Positions 57,531-64,000 of a DNA stretch of 64,000 bases are shown piece by piece. The stretch's first letter is position 1, and each line of letters starts with the position of its first letter. The stretch comes from Heligmosomoides polygyrus polygyrus (Eukaryota; Nematoda; Chromadorea; Rhabditida; Heligmosomidae): positions 68,854,969 through 68,918,968 of the forward strand of contig OX377205.1 in assembly GCA_947396885.1 (NCBI GenBank). Reading direction: 5' to 3'. Below the pieces are notes generated by a model that saw nothing but the letters and a program-made list of their open reading frames with translations, did not search any database and had not been told where the DNA came from. The translations under genes and the position numbers were made by a program.

Positions 57531-59459
57531 TTGAATCGCAAGCAATAGGATTTCGATGGGGATTTTGCTATCGAAAGTCGTCTTCACGGGGGTTATCTTC
57601 GCCATATGTCTCCTAACGTCTTCCTGGGCTATCTTCTGGGGAAGGGGGGAGGAGGGAGGTCCGGATTCTGTCGCTTACTTGATTGGAAAGAAATCACATA
57701 ATTGATCTGAAACGTTGACAATGAGTGGCTCTTTCGTCAGATGCGTCACGCACTCTATTTCTACGGGATATTGCGATACCACTTCTTATCCTTTTCCGTT
57801 GTCAGTCGGTGGACATTTTACGAGCACGTTCTGCGTGGAAAAGAAGACATCGTCAGCGAAATAGGATTGAACTTCGTAGTGAACAACAACAAAATAAAAA
57901 TATAACTGAAGGCATGTGTAAAATTAGAAATTATTTCTTCAATAGTAAAGTAGTCCAAATTATGAAAAAGTGAGTAAAGTAAAAGCAAAGGTATGCTAAC
58001 TGTTATCACAACCTTCAGCCTCAATCCTTCAGCCATTTTTTTTTCTTTTAGTCTGTATTCGTCTCATATTTAGAAAATATGGAGGAACACTTTAACCTAA
58101 TGGTCACACGTCCAACGCCGTGCGCTACGTCCTGGGTGCGCCGTGCACGCAGAGATATCGCAGAAATCGAAGAAAAGGGTGAAAGGACAGAAGGCCACGA
58201 AGGTGTCTACACCAACAACGGGCATTCCCACACGGCGATCTATGAAAAGATGTGGACACCAAAGAAAATGTCATCTCGCATATTATATGCAACTGTTTCG
58301 ACCTTTAAAGACGTTCGAAAGTCAGACATGCTGACGTATGGTCCAAATCATCGAGGATGTCCTCCAGGATGGCAAAGCTTGTACGATGCGTTTATGAGAC
58401 CTTTTAAACAATGAATCGCCCATCGACTTGTCCCGTATGTCATGTCACACTGCTTCGATGATATTACTGATCGTGAGAGCTGGAGGGTGTAGGGTATCCT
58501 AAGAATAATCTTAACATGTTGTATAGTGCTGACTTTCTACTACTCTTCGAGGTTCCACGGCTGCAGTGTGTTCCATTAATTACTTGCGGCAAAGGTACCC
58601 TTTCAGTCATAGGATAGAGGATAAAGGGAAAAGGCGATTCCAGCTGATAATGGTGGTGCGTTTGTAATGCTAGGACTTGGGTCTTCTTTATTAAAAATTT
58701 AAATGGTACAGCTATAAATTACACCCAATTAACTTCCTATTGCAAAACATGCAGATTCAAAGAGCTTCTGCTAAGATTATTCTTAGAATACCCTAGGGTA
58801 GAGACAAATGTAGGTGAATAGGAATTGAATGAATCTTGTCTACCTGCAAGAGTGGAATATCAGCATTTCAATTGCTTCTATAAGGTCATTTAGGTTGCTT
58901 TACGCATCCATCCTCGTGTTTGGCCTCTTTAACTTCAAAAAAAGGAAAAATTTTAAATTGCAGTTTGTGCAAATCTATAAACTGATCTAAATCTAAAATG
59001 ATCTATAAACGAGTAGCTTCTTAAGCTCTCCTTGTCCTCTCCAGGCACTGAAGAAAGTTTTGCCGGAACATCAGTTGAGTGAAGTGGCAAGAGATTGTAT
59101 TACAAAATAATCTTGGTTTCTCTATTGGAGATCGTGCCACTTTTGTCCCCGACAAGTTCTTCAAAACACTTTTAAAATGGTAAGAGATGGCACATAACTT
59201 AACAGCTCATGAATTTCTGATATTCTGTTGAGATGCGAACAATTTCAAGCCAGTTTTAATTTTTGTTGTTCGTTCATTATTCGTTTTTCCGTTATCCGGC
59301 GATTTTTAGGCAAAATTGTCCGTTAGTCGGGTCTTAAAATTTCGTTATTCGCTCATCCCTGGTTGAAACCCAGGCAATTTGAGAATTTGGTTTTTGAAAT
59401 CTTGCAGTTCCCGCCTCCGCTGCGAATCTAACTCGCGCGTCGCGGTCGCTCCCGCTTCC
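57531..59459. other. Unassigned stretch
   Basis: A + frame at 58079-58414 (111 codons) follows an acceptor-like TTTTCTTTTAG at about 58050 but matches no domain I know. The rest is AT-rich with nothing supported. Confidence 0.35.
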
Positions 59460-59580
59460 CGGCGGTTTATGAATACCTTCCGGGTTGCAGGAAGCCGGGA
59501 GCGGGATGCGGCGGGAGCGGGAGGGCATCGCCTGCTTTCCCGCTCCCGCCACGTCATGAATATGGCTACTGGACTGGGAC
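59460..59580. repeat. GC hairpin patch bounded by TTCATGA words
   Basis: GGTTTATGAATACCTTCCGG at the left and CCACGTCATGAATATGGC at the right enclose complementary GGGAGCGGGA/TCCCGCTCCC segments. It is probably a relic of the same kind as 57340. Confidence 0.45.
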
Positions 59581-59961
59581 ACGATTTCCCTCCCACGCTA
59601 TTCCCCTGACACTGCCCCCGATTATCACTTATTTCGACCACTGAAGGCGCCTTTTATACTCGCGTCGCCGCGTGGCGCGGCGTTATGATTGACATGCTAT
59701 CGATTTCTCACGTTGCCCGCCGGCACTTCGTCGTTTTCATACTCGTCTCAAAACTTTGAAAGAATTTCGGGCTACGCTATTCGGAGAATCACACCGCTGG
59801 AAGGAAGGGTGCGGCGCGGCGCGATCGGCTGCGGCAGACTCGGTATGGAGTGGAGGAATTCACACCGGGATGAATCGTTTTGCTAGGCCTGTTTTGTTTT
59901 GGTTCCTCAACCAACAGAACAAAAAGAGTGTAGCAAAATGATGGTACTATTGTGCATTCAG
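59581..59961. other. Unassigned stretch
   Basis: Nothing recognised. Confidence 0.4.
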
Positions 59962-60139
59962 GGGCCGAATTCATCAACAACTTACGTAACTTTAACGGAG
60001 AAGCGTAAGCTTACAATGCAATATGGTGAGCGATAAGTCGCGTTATCTGAGCTTTTAACGCGGCTTATCGCTCACCGCATTGTTTGACAAGCTTACAAAT
60101 CTCCGATAAAGTTACGTAAGTCGTTGGTGAATCCGGCCC
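59962..60139. mobile_element. Foldback MITE, GGCC-end family, target duplication CAG
   Basis: 178 bp. Ends GGGCCGAATTCATCAACAAC and, inverted, GGGCCGGATTCACCAACGAC, flanked by CAG (59959-59961, 60140-60142). The core pairs AACGCGGCTTATCGCTCACC with GGTGAGCGATAAGTCGCGTT. It shares core and ends with the 22120 copy. Confidence 0.88.
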
Positions 60140-60248
60140 CAGGACTCCAGAGTTCGAGGAGGGGTCGAGAAAAAAAATCGCCCCAACTTCGCCCGGAGGG
60201 GGTATTTAGGGTGCAGATCACGAATCTGACATCCTTTTTTTCAAATTA

Positions 60249-60384
60249 GGCCTTTGTCATACCATCGCTCACCCCGAGCGACGCCCAATGATATGCACCC
60301 ATATCGATCCCATCGCGCCGCCCGATCGATATGAGAGCACATCATTAGGCGTCGCTCGGGGTGAGCGATGGTATGACAAAGGCC
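60249..60384. mobile_element. Palindromic MITE, GGCC-end family, target duplication TTA
   Basis: 136 bp with about 40-bp perfect inverted ends starting GGCCTTTGTCATACCATCGC, flanked by TTA (60246-60248, 60385-60387). A shortened relative of 51882-52251. Confidence 0.9.
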
Positions 60385-60387
60385 TTA

Positions 60388-61180
60388 CGCTGGAGCTTGG
60401 GCGAAATGGGTGAGCATGACCTTATTCACCCCTACCTAGCGTAACTTAGGAAGGGAATGGAGATCTGTAGACATTCCCAAGTTTCACCTACTACGCTATA
60501 GATATGCACAATGACTCCGGAGCAGGCTCAAGTGTGGGCTACGATTTCTGCCAAAAATTTACGACCCCCCTCCTCCAAAAGGGTCTTGGTACGGCCCCCG
60601 CCCCTCCGAAAAAATCGCTGCATTTCAATGTTAAGTTGTCTCTCGAGTTGCAACGTATTTTAGAAAATGTGAAAAAAGAAAAATAATTATTATTAATGTT
60701 TAATTAATAAAGCTTTGATGCAAATAAATTAGTGAAGATTTTTTAGGCGTGACGACAACTTGCAAAGACATGACAACACCCTGAGCACCACTTCTTTTTC
60801 GGCAAGATGCCGTCACTTGGATTTGAAACTGTATCTAACTAAAATTCAAGTAGTTATTCTACGATTAAATTTTTTGAAGTGCTACTTAAAATATCTGAAA
60901 TAAGTCGATTGGTGCTCAATTTTCGCCGTGACAGCATTTTTTATCTGATGGATGTAACTACTGAAGTTGAAAATGGATCTGTATAAAACTTGAGCTTCAA
61001 TTAGTAGCATGAAAGAAATCGGACCGCTTCTAAGCAACCTTTCATTCGATCAGGTGGAGTAATTATCCTCTACTGCATTTTCCCAAAAATAGAATGTTCC
61101 CTAAACAAGGTGACCACTGGAGCTGAAACTGGAGTTTACAATAGCACAGTGTTTACTTAGCACTTCTTCAAGTAATCAAG
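60388..61180. other. Unassigned stretch
   Basis: AT-rich; nothing recognised. Confidence 0.4.
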
Positions 61181-62479
61181 TCCTTCCTCAGCGAGTTGAA
61201 TGCGGATACGTTGACGGGATGCTCGTGCGAGTTGGTAGAAGCACTGGAGCAAAGAAAGATAGATTTCTGGGCGGTGCTGGAGACGAGGTGGTCCTGCTGC
61301 AAGTAAAGGGACATAGGACGAGGCTTTAAGGCCGTTCTATGTGGAAGTCCCAGGACCACCAGTGGTGTCGGTATGATCGTCTTCGAACGTTTCCGTGACG
61401 CGATAGCAAGCGTAGAACGTTTCGATGACCGCTTGATGAAGATTGTTGCCGTCGTAGAACAGCGAAGATGCCATCTCATTTCTGCATATGCTACGCATAT
61501 TGACTGTCCCGAGCAAAACGGACGTTCTGGTCCCTGCTTGATGAGAAAACAGCGGAGGTGCTGCCAAAAGATATGATTGTTGTGGCAGGAGACCTTAATG
61601 GTCACGTCGGAGCAATCAAAGACGGCAACAGCTGTCATGGTGATTTTGGCTATGGGTCACGAAACGCCGATGGTGAGCGCATACTTGAGTATGCAGACTC
61701 GCACGACTTCACCATCGAGAACACCAAATTTCAAAAGCGTGACTCCCATCTCATCTCGTTTTATAGCGGGAACGCCAAAACGCAGAAAGAACATGAACAT
61801 GAAAATGAACATGAACATTTATTGAGCCCAAAGAAGTACAAAACAAGTTGAACACAAAAATCACTGCAAAAGTTGGCTCATCAAAGACAAGCAAAAGTGA
61901 AAAGCAATTATTGTACCAAAAGAGATCCGAAATTAATTGATCACAAGATGTTACAGGAGAAGCGCTCTTTTTGAAGATTTGCAAGAAAAGACTTCTTCCA
62001 TGAGTGACGCGAAAGTGTTCTTTTTAAGGACTAGCGATTCACTGAAAAAGGTACTTTATCAAAATATAGCTGATTTGTTTTAACCCAACTTGTAGTTAAT
62101 TTCTCAAATCAAGAGGATTCATCACAAGTCCTAAGAACAGGAGCCGAAAATGATTCTTCAAAGTTTCTGAGCTCCGTATTGCTTTAACAAAGGTCACGAT
62201 TTTTTACAAATAGAAGACTACGTCCTTATTAGGTATCGCGACCAAGACCTTGTCACAGACGCGAAGACAATGCTGTATGAGACGGTTGCCACACAACACC
62301 GTCCGCTGATCTGCACTCTTATGTGTGCTTCCTGGGCTTTGCAGGTCGAGCGATGCAGTCCAGCAAGGATCAAGTGGTGGCGGTTGAGCGAGAAAAAGGC
62401 AGCTCTTATTCATCGCACTCGCTTGCCGACAGTAACAACCGTCGACGAAACCTGGGAAGGGGCTACCGAAGCGCAATAA
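61181..62479 (+). pseudogene. RTE LINE endonuclease region, interrupted
   Basis: APE-type endonuclease of an RTE LINE on the + strand. Motifs in order: NADTLTGCSCELVEALEQRK (61196), TTSGVGMIVFERFRDAI (about 61360), RFDDRLMKIV, then after a frame change DMIVVAGDLNGHVGA (61570) with the catalytic D-x-N, then RDSHLISFYSGNAKTQ (61735). After an insert, the frame resumes with YVLIRYRDQDLVTDAK and TVATQHRPLICTL (62216-62320), where the His of QHRPL matches the conserved terminal His of the domain. Then RIKWWRLSEKKAALI. The RT part is missing. Confidence 0.85.
61787..62208 (-). mobile_element. LINE 3' end inserted in the RTE endonuclease
   Basis: It begins with (GAACAT)-type repeats (61787-61816), read on the minus strand as an (ATGTTC)n tail. 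It continues with sequence similar to the 3' region at 54540-54750 (GATTTGTTTTAACCCAACTT with TGTAGTTAATTTCTCAAAT). Both flanks belong to the same RTE domain, so this is a later insertion. Confidence 0.65.
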
Positions 62480-62810
62480 TTCGGGCTGCAGGCCTCGGTT
62501 GAGGAGAGAACGCAGCAGTACTATTGCTTGTTTGTTTTCTTGGCATGGGAAGGAACTCCGGGTGTGACTTGACTAACGCACGTTACCATTGCCTACTGCC
62601 TGGTGTCCCTTCTTTGCCAAAATTTTGAGGCAAATTAAGGCGTATGTGTAATGGAAGAAGAGAGGGATAAACTGGGTAAAGAGGAAAGAACAGTACATTG
62701 ACATTCGCCGCATGTAGCTACCCACCATGTGAGCGCGCCACGGCAAACCTCGGTGGCCTCTGTCAAGTGCCACAGCCTCCTTCGACTCCTTTTTTCACTA
62801 CATGTATATC
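62480..62810. other. Unassigned stretch
   Basis: Nothing recognised. Confidence 0.4.
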
Positions 62811-63662
62811 ATTTTCACGTCGAATTGGACACTTTTCAAGCTAAACTGGACACTTTTCGGATCAAGTTGGAAACTTTTCACGTCAAATTGCACACTCTTC
62901 TATAAGCCAAAGAGCTTTGAAATCAAAACGAACTTGTCCAAATCGAAATGAGCTTTTTCTACATAAAACTAGAGGTTCATCAGAAATGTTAGAATAATTT
63001 TTTTTAAGGAAAATTTTAGTATAACCCTTTTTGAAGTTTCAATTTTCTTCTCAATAAGAGAACACATAGTTTGAGATTTTATAAAAATGTTATTATTTGA
63101 TGAAAAACAATGATTTAAAGCTTGTTTTAAAGAAGAGGAGGGCAGCCATCTTCTATTTCCGAAGCAGAGATTGCGCCATGCTCTTGTCCTGTCTTCGCGA
63201 TCTTTATTCGATTGATAGAAAATTTCGGTTTGCATGTAGTTTCACACCTGCAAACGGTACAAAATAAACAATTATAAACAATCAGGCATATCTTAAGTTT
63301 CTTGCTGCATGTAAGCAGTATTTACGTTATCAATCAAATAGAATTGCGACTTGCTTTTCGAGTGCATGGTGCGATCCGTTCTTTCGATGCTCTTCATGAT
63401 TGCTGCCTTGCTGCGCTTCAAAATGAAATTTGATTCGTTATTTTCTCTCAAAAGATGAAAAAAAATTAAAATTATTGCACATCTTTGGGCAGGTGGGCTA
63501 AAAGCTTTCAAAGGATGTTCTACCAAACTTTTCTTCAATAAAAAATTTTTCTATCTTGACTCTGTAGTCTAACCTGCCTAGAGGTCATTTCGATGTGGAA
63601 GAGATCACTTTGATTTCGAAAGTCTTAGGCTAGCTTAGAAGTGTCCAATTTGACGTGAAAAG
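62811..63662. mobile_element. Long foldback element, copy 2
   Basis: The left end ATTTTCACGTCGAATTGGAC and inverted right end CTTTTCACGTCAAATTGGAC pair. The left end holds three AA(A/G)(C/T)TGGACACTTTTC-like tandem words. Interior words CACACCTGCAAACGGTAC and GATTGCGCCATGC match copy 1 (48106-49129). Confidence 0.68.
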
Positions 63663-63780
63663 TCTTTCTTTTAAAATCTATTATCTTAAGATCTATAGAT
63701 CTAGATCTAAGAGATTAAGATCTTAAAATCTTAATTGATCTTTAAATTCTAAAATCTAAGTAAAATCTTTTACAAACCAA
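63663..63780. repeat. AGATCT-rich low-complexity tract
   Basis: Runs of AAATCT, AGATCT and TTAAGATCT in both directions form many short self-complementary words. Confidence 0.7.
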
Positions 63781-63867
63781 CTGGTGAAACCTGACTTCCT
63801 AATGTGAATCAGCAGATCAGTGTTATGCCATCTACTTGCAACACTGTCATAGCCTTATTAGAGAATA

Positions 63868-63959
63868 CAGTACCGTCGGTAAACGTTCGCCAAAACGCGG
63901 CCGGCGGCGGATTAATCCGCCGCCGGCTGCGTTTTGGCGAACGTTTACCGACGGTACTG
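63868..63959. mobile_element. 92-bp near-perfect palindrome flanked by TA
   Basis: CAGTACCGTCGGTAAACGTT begins a 46-bp arm that is repeated inverted with a single mismatch (G/A) and no loop. TA lies on both sides (63866-63867, 63960-63961). The CAGT start and TA target suggest a Tc1/mariner-type miniature element. Confidence 0.85.
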
Positions 63960-64000
63960 TACACTCCATTGAAACATGCCAACGATGAAGAATCTCGCTA

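Overview
This window reads as nematode nuclear DNA, most probably from a clade V strongylid such as a hookworm (inference). It has no operons or dense coding. Splice acceptors of the TTTTCAG kind are visible, and there is a heavy load of decayed elements typical of strongylid genomes: a mariner resembling the hookworm 'bandit' group, RTE-type LINEs with (GAA)n tails, CR1-like LINEs, a Penelope-like GIY-YIG element, a Ty3/gypsy remnant, tRNA-derived SINEs, foldback MITEs and Helitron-like termini. Only one host gene can be argued from sequence: a gamma-butyrobetaine/trimethyllysine dioxygenase-like gene on the + strand, five recognisable exons spread over 17351-25616. Layout: 1-17 kb is mostly unassigned sequence with one near-complete mariner (2417-3655), three SINE copies and three GC-rich patches with open frames but no recognised product. 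17-26 kb is the dioxygenase-like gene, whose long central intron or gap holds RTE fragments, a gypsy integrase relic and foldback elements. 26-29 kb is a CR1-like LINE interrupted by a SINE and by a Tc1-family element with 200-bp terminal repeats. 31-42 kb is a nest: a decayed Ty3/gypsy polymerase region split by a mariner (31742-33003), an RTE LINE (about 33641-36430), a Penelope-like insertion of two inverted copies bounded by a 14-bp target duplication (37073-38821), and another mariner (39258-40525). 42.6-46.7 kb holds an unclassified repeat of at least 1.1 kb in three copies, one inverted, each invaded by other elements. 47-50 kb has two Helitron-like 5' ends meeting head to head at GGATCC and arrays of short motifs. 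51.2-54.4 kb has a GC-rich tandem array split by a MITE, then a 1.86-kb inverted repeat carrying gene-like sequence in both arms. 54.7-57.3 kb holds LINE 3' ends and an internally shortened mariner. 57-64 kb holds GC hairpin patches, two MITEs, an RTE endonuclease fragment, a long foldback and a 92-bp near-perfect palindrome. No tRNA, rRNA, CRISPR or prokaryotic features were seen. Most element proteins carry frameshifts or stops and are treated as pseudogenes. Assignments rest on motif recognition by eye; no database search was run.
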